A program made the translations under genes and the position numbers. 64,000 nt of DNA from Symbiodinium microadriaticum (Eukaryota; Sar; Dinophyceae; Suessiales; Symbiodiniaceae), in NCBI GenBank assembly GCA_001939145.1, contig LSRX01000071.1, forward strand, positions 1,200,366 through 1,264,365. Reading direction: 5' to 3'. Below, in pieces: positions 54,117-64,000 of the stretch; position 1 is the stretch's first letter; each line of letters opens with the position of its first letter. The notes under the pieces were generated by a model that saw only the letters and a program-made list of their open reading frames with translations, was not told the origin of the DNA and ran no database searches.

Positions 54117-54218
54117 ATGAGGAGTTCTCTAAATTAGTGTCGCCTTTAGGGTCCTCTAAAAAGGCTGCCGTACTATAACTAGGACTTAAAAAGGGGCCCT
54201 AATTTGGAGAACTACCTA
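54117..54218. repeat. Family A element
   Basis: GGAGTTCTCTAAATTAGTGT at the left, core GCTGCCGTACTATA, right end AATTTGGAGAACTACC. Confidence 0.7.
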
Positions 54219-54456
54219 TACTGGACTCAAGTAGATGCGAGGATCCTCGTAAGGAGCCCTTTAAGAGCCCCTAAACCCTGAACCCTAAACCCTAAACCCC
54301 CTATCAACCCGCTTGTAAGACTCTTCTAGAACCCTAAGGGTTTCCGAAGCCCCACGCCCCAAGCCGAAGCACTAAGCCTCAAAAGAGCCCTAAACCCCTG
54401 AAATTCTGATAGAACCCTTAAGAACTCTTATCGAGCCCTTGAGAACTCTTCTAGAA

Positions 54457-54693
54457 AAGACTTAGAGGCCCAGGAAAACTTAGTAAGTCGGTTATAAATA
54501 GGGCTATAATTGGGGTATCTCCATTTAGGGTACTTATAACTCTACCTGTAACCTACTTACCTTAAGCCTCTAAGGAACCTCCTAAACAGGGCCTGGTACC
54601 TCCTCGTTATGACCCTGGGTTCTCAATCTTCTTTCAGTTTGAATATAAGTCTACTTATAGCCTACTTACCAAGTCCCCCTGGGCCTCTAAGTA
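54457..54693. repeat. Family D element, copy 5, with family I inserted
   Basis: The left arm at 54460 and right arm at 54675-54693 match family D. Between them is a family I unit (54553-54640), flanked by two partial D right arms. Confidence 0.7.
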
Positions 54694-54781
54694 TCCTTTA
54701 AAGGAGCCCTACAGATCCCTCAAGGGCAGCCTCTTCGAGGTGACCTCTAGAGGAACTCTACAGATCCTTCAAGGAGCCCAC

Positions 54782-55195
54782 AGGCTGTAGGGTTTAGGGT
54801 TTAGGGGTTCAGCGTGTAGGGTTTAGGGTTTAGGGGTTTAGGGTTTAGGGGTTTAGGGTTTAGGGGTTCAGGGGTTTAGGGTTTAGGGGTTTAGGGTTTT
54901 AGGGTTTAGGGGTCTAGGGTTTAGGGGTTTAGCGTTTAGGGGTTTAGGGTTTAGGGGTTTAGGGGTTTAGGGTTTAGGGGTTTAGGGGTTCAGGGTTTAG
55001 GGTTTAGGGGTTTAGGGTTTAGGGGTTTAGGGTTTAGGGGTTTAGGGGTTTAGGGTTTAGGGGTTTAGGGGTTCAGGGTTTAGGGTTTAGGGGTTTAGGG
55101 TTTAGGGGTTTAGGGGTTTAGGGGTTTAGGGTTTAGGGGTTCAGGGTTTAGGGTTCAGGGTTTAGGGGTTAAGGGGTTTAGGGTTTAGGGTTTAG
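54782..55195. repeat. Long TTTAGGG/TTTAGGGG array
   Basis: Over 400 bp of almost uninterrupted GTTTAGGGTTTAGGGG units with occasional TTCAGGG and TCTAGGG. Confidence 0.88.
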
Positions 55196-55220
55196 GGGAG
55201 TCCTTAAAGGAACCCCTTGC

Positions 55221-55321
55221 CGAGGCTCGCCGCACGTCGGGGCATCTTCGCGGAAGCGCGGCGAAGGATCCGACAAAGGCAGAAGAAGTCGGAAAGAGCG
55301 GAGAAGGCCCGGAGCTCTTTG
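55221..55321 (+). CDS. Exon-like segment after a long TTTAGGG array
   Basis: GC-rich, TTTAGGG-free sequence ends at a strong GT donor (TTTG then GTGTAAG). One frame reads EARRTSGHLRGSAAKDPTKA, then EEVGKSGEGPELFG; a second, very basic frame is also open. Not recognised. Confidence 0.3.
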
Positions 55322-55849
55322 GTGTAAGGGTTTCAAAGTTACAGTGTTTAGGGGTGAGGGTTTGGGGTATTAGACTAATTATACCCTATTAAGTTATATG
55401 TGGTATGAGAGGATATGACAGGATGTTATGTTTTAATGGGGTTTAGGGCTGAAAGGGGTCTAAATATACGGGCGAGTTCGGGTTTAGGGCTTCTGGTTTG
55501 TGTAAAGAGCTGTATTCTAGAATATACCCAAAAGCATATTCTCGCTCTCGGGTCTTTACACTCGAGATAAACCCTAAACTGGGGTCTTGAAACTCGAGAT
55601 GAGGGAGGCTGCCCCCAACCCACTGTGCGAAATCTTTGGCCCAGGCATCAAGTTTTGGGCTGCAGTCTAGGGTTTACTGGGCTCTTGTTAAAGGATTTAA
55701 TTAAGTTCCCTTAATAGGGACCTGTAAAAAAAAAACCATAGATTTGTCTTCGTCCCCAACCTCTCATCCTGAACCCTAAACCCTAAACTCTCTTACAGGA
55801 CACTTTCACGGAACCGTAAACCTTTTAAGGAACCCCTTTACGTCTAGGA

Positions 55850-55962
55850 CAGTTTCAGGTGGGTAGTTACCGTTATAGGAGCCTTAAAGAAGGTCTAGAG
55901 ACCTTATAGAAGCCTTCTAGAAGCCCTAAAGACCCTAAACTCCCCACCTGTAGTTTCCTTTA
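55850..55962. repeat. Family E palindromic element, complete copy
   Basis: ACAGTTTCAGGTGGGTAGTT at the left pairs imperfectly with CTCCCCACCTGTAGTTTCC at the right; inner GGTCTAGAGACC/CTTATAGAAGCC stretches are shared with the nested copy. Confidence 0.7.
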
Positions 55963-56005
55963 ATTACAGAACCCTTCGAGGACCCCTTCAAGGAGCCCTA
56001 AACCC

Positions 56006-56068
56006 GGCGAGAAAGAAGCGGAGGCGGCCCGCAACTCTACGTCATCGACGAAGAGCTGTTCGCCTGCA
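56006..56068 (+). CDS. Exon-like segment, frame uncertain
   Basis: One frame reads GEKEAEAARNSTSSTKSCSP. Another, from about 56020, reads GGGPQLYVIDEELFACSG, which looks more like a folded protein. The end CGCCTGCAG is exon-like. Not recognised. It lies about 40 bp downstream of a family E palindrome. Confidence 0.28.
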
Positions 56069-57171
56069 GTGGTTCCTAAAACGGCCGGTACCCAGAGCCT
56101 CCAAAGCCTCTTGAGTAAGGAATGTACCTGAAATCAGGTTGCAGATCCTACAATACTTTGAGGTATATTCCTGAATTAAGGGGTTTTGGAGGCTTTGTGT
56201 ATAGGGTGTTTTACTTCTCTACAGGGGAAGGGCCTTATAGGGTTATCTGGTAAGTTCTAAAGGAGTTACAACAAGGCTCAAAAGGAGAACTACACCTGGG
56301 CTGAAGTTTGGGGTGTTGGGTTTGGGAAGGTTTAGGACAGAGAATTGTAAGATGCTCTGCTTTCAGGGCCTAGTGTTGAGACGTTTAGAGGTTTGAGGTC
56401 CCACCCTGAACCCTTCCAGAACGAACTAGGGTTTAGGGTTTAGGGAACCCCCAAAAAGACAAGGAAAATCAAGCATCTGGGAAGCCTTTTAGCAGCTCCC
56501 GAAACCCGGAAACCCTCCCCTCAACCCTAAACCTGCAAGACATAAACAAATAGAAATTGCTTGTTGCATGTGCAAAACGTTTCGCTCAAAACGGCTTTGG
56601 CACCCAAACCCTTCACAATTTCTACAAACCGTTTTTCCGTCACCTCAACCCTAGACCATAAACCCTAAGCCGTTAGACCCTAAACCACCCCGAAACCCCC
56701 TTAAAAAGATTCGCGCACGCCCTCTGAAGACCGGAAGTCCAGAAGACGAGCTGAACTCGACCCGTCTTCAGCCCAAAGCCCTGCGCCGATGGGCTTAGGG
56801 TTGCGGGCTTAGGGGTGCAGATTTTTAGGATTTTGGCATGTGGTTTGGGTTTAGGGTTGGGGGGTTTAGAGTTGAGGGGTCTAGGCTTTAGGGTTGAGGG
56901 TTGAGGGGTGGCCCTCACAATTACGGGCCCGGCAACTCCATACACCCATGCCCGAAATTCGGGGAAGACCCCCCCGCCCATTCATGGCTTTCCGGTTTAG
57001 GGCCTGGGGTTCGGTGATCAGCAGACCATGAAACCCTAAACGTTAAAGCCCCCCTAAACCCTAAACGTTAAAGCCCCCCTAAACCCCAAACCCTAAAACC
57101 CTAAACCCTTAACCCTAAACCCCTAACTAAAACCCGAAACCCCAAGCCCTAAACACAGAAAGAGCGAGGCG

Positions 57172-57233
57172 TGACTCTCCGGTCTTCGAGTCAGCCACCC
57201 ATGGAGATCCTTGCACCAGCGACCTGGATGTAC
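57172..57233 (+). CDS. Weak exon-like segment
   Basis: A short TTTAGGG-free stretch with two open frames (RDSPVFESATHGDPCTSDLD and LRSSSQPPMEILAPATWMYS) between telomere-like tracts. No clear splice sites and no recognised domain. Confidence 0.18.
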
Positions 57234-58085
57234 TCTTGGGGGGCGGGGGGTGGGGTGTTAGGGTTTAGGGTTTCTGGGGGGGTGTAGGGTTTAGGGCTTT
57301 AGGGTTCTATAAGGGTTCCTTTAAAGGGATCTATAGGGATTTAGGGTTTTGGGTGTTAGGGTTTAGGGTTTCTGGGGGGGTGGGTGGGCAGAGAGTTTGG
57401 GGTTTAGAGTTCGGGGGAGAGGCCATTGCATAGAGGCACGGGGGTCGTTAGATTGCTTCTCCCCAAATAATGTGGGCAATATAGAAGCTTAAATAGTTAC
57501 CTATACCATACAAGAGCCCAAAGCCCTGTTCCAATTTATTAAGGCCCCTATATTATACAGAGTACGGAGAATCAGGTGCTGGACAACCCCGGCACTCCGC
57601 AGAAAAACGTTGCCCTGGCATGGCTCCCGCTGTAGTACGCTTCAAGCTTCAGGGTTGAGGGGTGGGGTTCACTATGCAAACGACAAAGGAAGCTATGACA
57701 CAAACTCCAACCCCCGAACCGCCAACGCCAAACTCTAAGTCGTGTAATCGCACCTCTTTGTTTGAAGAGTACCCAAGGGCCAGGATTCTTCAGACGCACC
57801 GCTGCCCCAACCTTCAGTAAAGGCTTCTACCAGAAGAGCTCTCCATGAGCTATTGCCTGCAGAACCAAGGGAAGGCGCTAAGACCCACAAAATTCGGGGT
57901 AATGACCCTAAGCCCCAAAACCTAACCGGCCTTAAACCCTAAGCCCCATGCCCTAAATCCTAAGCCCTAAACCCTAAACCCGAACCCCTAAACCTAACCG
58001 GCCGTAAACCCTAAGCTCTAAGCCCTAAATCCTGAGCCCTAAACCTTAAACCCGAAACCCTAAACCTAACCTGCCTAAACCCAGA

Positions 58086-58183
58086 AGCCCGCCATGAGCC
58101 GAGGAGGTTCCTGGCTTCATCTCGGATAGCGACAGGAGCCGACTCACTGGACGAAGCTGAGAGCCGACCCCCGCATGGAATGG
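58086..58183 (+). CDS. Exon-like segment of unknown protein
   Basis: The frame reads EARHEPRRFLASSRIATGAD, then SLDEAESRPPHGM, in a GC-rich island between CCCTAAA and TTTAGGG tracts. Not recognised. Confidence 0.28.
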
Positions 58184-58187
58184 TTTT

Positions 58188-58500
58188 GGGTTTAGGGTTT
58201 AGGGTTTAAGGTTTAGGTTTTAGGGTTTAAGGTTTAGGGTTTAAGGTTTAGGGTTTAAGGTTTAGGGTTTAATGTTTAGGGTTTCGGGTTTAGGGTTTGG
58301 GGTGGAATGGCTCAACTCATGCTGGATCCGAAATCAGGTCTCCCAGTAAAGGAAGGAGGCTTTAGGGGTTTAGGGATTTAGGGTTCAGGGTTCATGGGGG
58401 TTAGGGTTTAGGGTTTTTTGTTTAGGGGTTAGGGTTTAAGGTTTAGGGCTTAGGGGTTTAGGGTTCAGGGTTCATAGGGGTTAGGGTTTAGGGTAATCTA
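58188..58500. repeat. TTTAGGG array after an exon-like segment
   Basis: GGGTTTAAGGTTTAGGG units, then a TTTAGGGG stretch containing two copies of GGGTTCATGGGGGTTAGG-like sequence. Confidence 0.78.
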
Positions 58501-61500
58501 CAAAGGTTTAAGATGTGTGGCTTAGAATCCTGAGCCCGCACGCACCCTGAAGGTTTACCAGTTTTACGCTGGCGGGATGTCTGATAAGGGTAACTATAAA
58601 GGCAACCTTACGGGATGCTTCAAATGCTATGACAAGGCTTCACCCATTTATGGTTGGGTTGAGGATTTGGGGGGTTTCATGGGTTTAGGGTTTGGTATGA
58701 TGTTGGGGGTGTGTGTTTGGGATGCAGGGTTTCGATCTACTGCTTGTTTATGATGCTGGGGGATTTACTTCTGTCACGGGCTGGGACTGTTTGTTTGTAC
58801 CCTAAACTCTAAACCCTGAACCTTAAACCCTAAACTGTTGTTGTCTGGAGCCGGAGATATCCGAACTGTCACGTGATCAGGGCTTTCATTCCCGATCCCC
58901 CCAAAAAGGATCTAGTAGATCCCTTTAATAGGGGCTCCCATAAAGTACGCTTTTGTCGCATCGGGTCCTAAATTCAAGGTTCTGCTTTCTAGATCCTTCC
59001 GAGAGCCTGGGCTAGGGTGCGAGGGTGTAGGTTCGGGTGTATATTTGTAGCCTCCTTCCTTGTTTTGGTACCAGCAAGGAATACACTGCACTCCCTAAAC
59101 CTTAAACCCTAAACCCTGAGGCTTACGCCCTAAACCCCTAAACCCGAAACCCTACACCCCCTAAACCCTGAACCCTAAACCCTTACAGCCTTTGGTTTAG
59201 CATGCGAAGTTCCAAGCTCCGGTTTCAAGAAGCTGCGTGGTTTCAACGTCTGAACGGTTAAGGTGTTAGGCTTCCTGGGTTTGGTGGTTTATAGTATAGT
59301 GTAGTATAAAGCTTTAGGGTTTAGGGTTTAGGGTATAGTAGAGTAGAGTATAGTATAGTATGCTATGGTATAGTCTAGTGTAACATTACTAAAAACAAGT
59401 AAAATAAGGTTAGAAGGCTTTTCGTATTTGGGGTTAACCGTGGGAGACGGACCACTGTAAGACAACCCTTCGAAACCCCTTCTCAACCCCAAGAAAGAGT
59501 CCCCCCATGCAAAACCTTATCCTACTCTTCACGCTCCATGCCAGGCGTTTAAACGCAGGGTTCTTTGTATGCATCCCAATATTTGGGGGACATAAGACCA
59601 AGGTTGCTAGATCAGGTTCCTACACTAGACCCTAAAACCCCGACCCTCAACACTCAAACCCTCTTAAACCCTAAACCCCTAGGGATCCGAAGCCCAGAAG
59701 CCCTAAACTCTCGCTTCGGAGACATTCCCAGAGTTGCACAGAGTTCCCGTGGGTGCGTCTCGAAGGTGTCTTCTGACTTACATGGGGGGTTAGTAATGTA
59801 GGGTCCTGAATAGTTAGAATCAGAGTGCTCCCTAAACCCTAAACGGGCCCGGACAATTAGACTAGGAATGTGTGCTATAAGGTTAGTTTTCTTAATTGGG
59901 TCTTAATTGGAGCCCTTTTAGGATCCTTTTATAAATGTGCCGTACTATATTAGGGACCCAAAAAAGGAGCCTAATTTAGAGAACCACCCACAATTTAGTA
60001 CGACTTTGACGAGGAACCTTGGGAAGCCGAGGAAAATTCTGGTAATGATCTAGGCGTCTACCTTAGTCCAGAGGTAGATAACATCCGCTCATAGTCTCAT
60101 AGTCCCTGTTAACATACCAGAGAGCCTACACCAAAACTTGGTAATGATTATTAAGATCCATGTTCAATAAACTTGCAAAAAAAGCAAGCCGCCACACAAG
60201 TAGAAACCCTACGCAGAAAAGCAAAGCCCACAAGGTTTGAAACTCATAAATAACCTAGGCAAAAAAAGTAAAGCCCACAAAATTAATATGCATAACAACC
60301 CTACACTCCTAAGCCCCATAAAGCACCAGAAAATCCAAAAGCTCCCGAACCCCAGGAGCGAAAAAAAAAAAAGCCGGTAAGGTTCGTCTCCCCACCTGTT
60401 CGATTAACGTTACTACAGGGGTTAGGGTTTAGGGTGTAGGGTTTAGGGGTTTAGGGGTTTAGGGACCGGAATCCTTGAATAATTGATTGATTAGAATAAG
60501 GTTTGGGACATCTTTGTTTAGTTATGTAGGGACTGTTCGGCTAGGTCGCCATGTGCTTATCCTTCTACCCCTTCACTTTAGTGTCTTCCAGACCCTGAAC
60601 TCTAAACTCTAAACTCTATACGATAAGGGGAGCTCTATCACCTTGTCAGAAACCCTGTTGAAATCCGAAGAAACCCAGATTGTGGCCCAGATTGTGGCGG
60701 TGACGCGGTCGTAGGGTTTAGGGTTTAGGGTTTAGGGTTTAGGCCCTAAACCCTAAACCCTAAACCCTAAACCGGTTTAGGGTTTAGGGTTTAGGGTTTA
60801 GGGCTCGAAACCCAGCGAAAAGCCCGCCACGGAGATTTTGGGCTCAGGCCCCCAATCCCTGAACCCTCAAACCCTCCACCTGAAGCCCTAAACCGAAACC
60901 TTAAACCGAGCCTCCAATCCCTGGGCCCTGAAACCTTAGGGTTGCAGGGGGTACCTTATTTTGGGGTCCCTATAATAAGGATCCTACTATTTATGATATT
61001 TTTGAGGGTCCGTATTTTGGGGTCCTTATAATAAGGACCCCCCTATTCCCAAAGCTTTGCAGTGGATTTCCGACCCGAGGCTTCAGATGTTGAGGTGTGT
61101 AGTTGGCCAGAAATTCGTTCGATAAGCTGGTTCAGGGTTTAGGGCTTCAGCTTAGTATAGAAGCCTAAATACCTACCAATACTACTCTTTAGGGCCCCTG
61201 ACTATAGGTATAGTCTAACATAGCCCCAAAACCCTGTGCTAATTCTTAAGTCCCCGACATTACCTAGCCGATGGGGGAACTTGAGATTGCTGGTGCTTCC
61301 TTTATGTGGGCAAGACCACTCTTGGAGGCTAAACCCTAAACCCTAAAACCCTGAACCCAAAAAAACTAAAAAAACCCAAAACCCTAAACCCTAAAACCCT
61401 AAACCCTAAAAACCCTGAAACCCTCAACCCTAAAAGCTGGAAGGCTGAGAGTGTAGGGTTTAGGGCTGAGTAAGAACCCTTTATAGCCCTTCTGGAACTT

Positions 61501-62442
61501 CTTGAATCCTACCTATTACGTGAGAAGGTTAACCTTTTGGGGCTTCTAGAATCCTACTAGAACTTGGAAAGGTCAACCTGCTGAGGCTTATGTTATCCTA
61601 CTATAACTTTAAAGGTTAGCTTTTTTGGGGGCCTCTATAATCCTACCTAAAACTTGAAAAGGTTCACCCTTGTCAGGGGCTAGGGTATGCAGGCCCTCAG
61701 TCGAAGATGCATGACCTACGGCTTAGGGCTAGGTGTCATGGGCTGGAAGGTTTAGACTTTGTGGGCTTAGGCTTCGGGGGATTTGCCGTGCTTGAAAGCT
61801 CTGGGTACTGAGCAGCTGCTCTTGTTGTGTTCTTGGTGCGCTGTCTTTCGCTAGGCCCCCTGGTATGTAGCAATGCAGAACCCGGATTCATAAACTCCTA
61901 TAAACTCCTGACCCACAAGAAGCGTTAGAATCGGGATCCGAGTATGGAAGCTTTCAGAGAATAAGGAGGGTTGAGTCATCTGGGGTCTACATTGCCTTTT
62001 GCTTCCTCGCTATTTGGGCTGGCTACAAGACCCTAAACTTCCTTTCCTTGAACCAAACAAACCTTCGAGGGCTGCCTGGGGAAATCGTGGGTTCTCATGT
62101 TGATTGATCTCCCTAAACCCTAAACCCTACCGTGATCTCCCCGATACCCAATCCGACAGTCTCGTAGGTTCTCAACAGTCTTAAAGGGCTCTCTTCAGGT
62201 CTAGCTTTCGAGTTTCGGGGTTAAGGGTTGAGGTATTTGGCCAATGAGGGATTTAGGGGTTCAGGTTTAAAGTGGCATTCCCCTACAGATTGGGTGATAA
62301 AGATGATCCGGTAGATGGCCTCTTCAGAGACTTAGAGCGGATCCTCCTGTAAGGCTCCTCCGAAATGTCGGAGCTCCGTCAAACCCTAAACCCTGAACCC
62401 TAAACCCTGAACCCTAAACCCTGAACCCTAAACCCTAACCTC
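58501..62442. other. Mostly repeat stretch near the 3' end
   Basis: CCCTAAA tracts (59085-59185, 61325-61435), a head-to-head TTTAGGG/CCCTAAA block at 60712-60805, a GTATAGTA-rich patch at 59285-59385, and family A, F and J copies. No gene recognised. Confidence 0.5.
59881..59990. repeat. Family A element
   Basis: Core TGTGCCGTACTATATTAGGG and right end CTAATTTAGAGAACCACCC; the left arm is diverged. Confidence 0.65.
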
Positions 62443-62539
62443 GAGACGTGCCCCTATGAGTTTCGGTGGGATACGCCGAAGGCGCACGTCCCTGGTGTTA
62501 ATGCACGAACATGGGACCTCCAAGAAGCAAAATTTTAAA
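62443..62539 (+). CDS. Exon-like segment ending in a stop codon
   Basis: The frame reads ETCPYEFRWDTPKAHVPGVN, then ARTWDLQEAKF and a TAA at 62537-62539. The composition is strongly protein-like and it lies between CCCTAAA repeats and a family F palindrome, so it could be the last coding exon of a gene. Not recognised. Confidence 0.33.
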
Positions 62540-62610
62540 GGGATCTATAGGGGGTACCATAAGGGTACTACAAGGGTTCAGGGTTTAGGGGTTTTGGGTT
62601 TGGGATTTGG

Positions 62611-62705
62611 GACTTTCCGAAAATTAGGGGTACCTTATTTGGGGTCCTTATAATGAGGATCCTACTATTTAGGGTACTGAATTAGAGTCCCCTGTTTTTG
62701 GAAAC
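62611..62705. repeat. Family F element
   Basis: GACTTTCCGAAAATTAGGGG at the left and CCCCTGTTTTTGGAAACG at the right, with the usual GATCCTACTATTTAGGGTAC core. It lies 70 bp after the candidate terminal exon at 62443. Confidence 0.72.
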
Positions 62706-64000
62706 GCCCAAATACTAAGACAAGAAGAAGAAGAATTTGAATGATCATGATAGCAACAATAATCGTAACAGTAGTTACTACTTGCATAATACCAATATAG
62801 AAGTCTGCATAACTCGTAATGCTAGCTCTTAGAAACCTTCATTACAAGTTTAGCAGACTACACTATGCAACCAAAGCCTGTTTTGATTCCAAGGGCCTCT
62901 CCATTGGGTACTGCCCCCATGCAGCAACAGTCTATAATCGGGCTACAACATATATTTATGTGTGTATATATATATATTTATCTGTATTACAATACACTTT
63001 TATGTGCAATAATTCAGTGTACTATACAATGTACTGCAATATTGTACGTTACAAATATTGTTTGTTTCTGAGTGGGGGCACCAGCCTTTGTTTTTCACGG
63101 TTTTAGGCTTTGGTCCTGGGCTAAGAGTCAGAGCTAGCCCGGTTTAGGGTTTAGGATTTAGTTAGGGTTTAGTATGGAGGGCGTGACCGTTACCACTGCT
63201 ATGCTGGCATAAGAGGCTTTTATACGTACAGTGTTCCCCAAAACCCTGCTTGTAATGATTCAGGCCCTGATATTACGGCCTGGAGGCTCTAGGTCTAGGA
63301 CGGTGTGGTATGAGACCCGCGCATCCTAGGCTGGTTCTGTTAGGGGATAGCGTTGGATGGCATCATGGAGGTGGCAAAAAAAATCAGGGGTCTTCCCACT
63401 GCTACAACTGCTGCTACGACTAGTACCACTTCTACTGCTACTACTACTACTACTCTCCTAGCAACGACCACGAGGGATCCTTCCCTACAAAGGCTCTAAG
63501 CCTCGGATTCCCCAGTCGCGGACCCTTGAGTTGTTATTATTGTTGATACTGATATTGTTATAGTTACTATGATTATTCGTACTATCTTATTATGAATATA
63601 AGCCCTAGACCCGAAATTACTAGACGACCCTAAGCCTTCAACCCTTTGATTTAGGGAACTTAGGGTCTAGGAGCTTAGGGAACTTAGGATTTAGGGTTTA
63701 CAAAACGATTATCCCAAATCCAAGTACCTAACTATTGGCTCGTTGGGACCCTCAGGGCCCGGCCTCAAAAGGGCCTTGAACTTAAAGGCCTGCGCCTTGA
63801 ACACCTTCAACCCCCCCAAAAAGCGTTGATCCTTTAACCCTTGAACCCATCCTTGGGTTGAAAGCCTGAAGGCGTAAACCCTCAAGAAACAGTTAAGCTT
63901 CAAAGCTTCTAGGCGCTATGCCTCAAACTGCCTGACCCCAAGTCGGAGGCCCCATGGGTGATAATAGGACGAAAGCTCGAAGAGCTTTGAAAGGAGCACA

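Noticed and set aside
1-64000. tRNA, rRNA, riboswitch or bacterial promoter features
   Set aside because: I looked for conserved cloverleaf arms and rRNA cores and saw none; bacterial signals are not meaningful in this DNA.

Overview
The window looks like nuclear DNA of an alveolate, most likely a dinoflagellate; this assignment is inference. Three things point there: TTTAGGG/CCCTAAA telomere-type repeats scattered everywhere in both orientations; very short exons split by multi-kilobase introns whose donors read GT, GC and apparently GA; and a Ty1/copia RNase H fragment of a style common in dinoflagellate genomes. There are no bacterial-type operons, and I recognise no rRNA, tRNA or CRISPR. 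Almost every long open frame is an accident of repeat DNA.

The one gene I can reconstruct is a very dispersed plus-strand gene for a six-transmembrane, voltage-gated channel of the CNG/HCN/EAG type. In order, its exons are: S1 (22329-22425), S1-S2 (24168-24221), S2 (26021-26116), S3 (about 28341-28445), S4 voltage sensor (30031-30098), S4-S5 linker (32589-32646), S5 (34617-34708), pore region (35763-35866), S6 (38104-38164), post-S6 (38992-39045) and a possible continuation (45254-45341). A cyclic-nucleotide-binding domain follows, spread over weaker exons at 47980-48047, 48347-48411 and 48583-48618 and stronger ones at 49783-49844, 50193-50258 and 51436-51519. A possible C-terminal tail ends at 52067. 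Most confident exons join in phase, and the joined peptides follow the family order. Roughly 1.5 kb of coding sequence is spread over about 30 kb.

Upstream (6.2-21.9 kb) are exon-like islands that may be the N-terminal part of the same gene or an earlier gene: 6265, 9853, 11219, 11427, 12343, 13936, 15170, 16153, 19285 and about 21.1-21.8 kb. Downstream (52.2-62.5 kb) are more unassigned islands at 52234, about 55.2, 56.0, 57.2, 58.1 and 62.45 kb.

The rest is repeat: telomere-like arrays, including a regular 67-bp higher-order array at about 30.76-31.09 kb; at least ten families of short palindromic MITE-like elements of about 90-125 bp, some nested or fused and some interrupted by TTTAGGG tracts; microsatellites; and one decayed copia fragment. 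Two observations stand out. A 144-nt candidate intron (11283-11426) is almost wholly one TA-flanked palindromic element, as expected of an introner. And sequences around splice junctions are repeatedly duplicated inside the adjoining introns.
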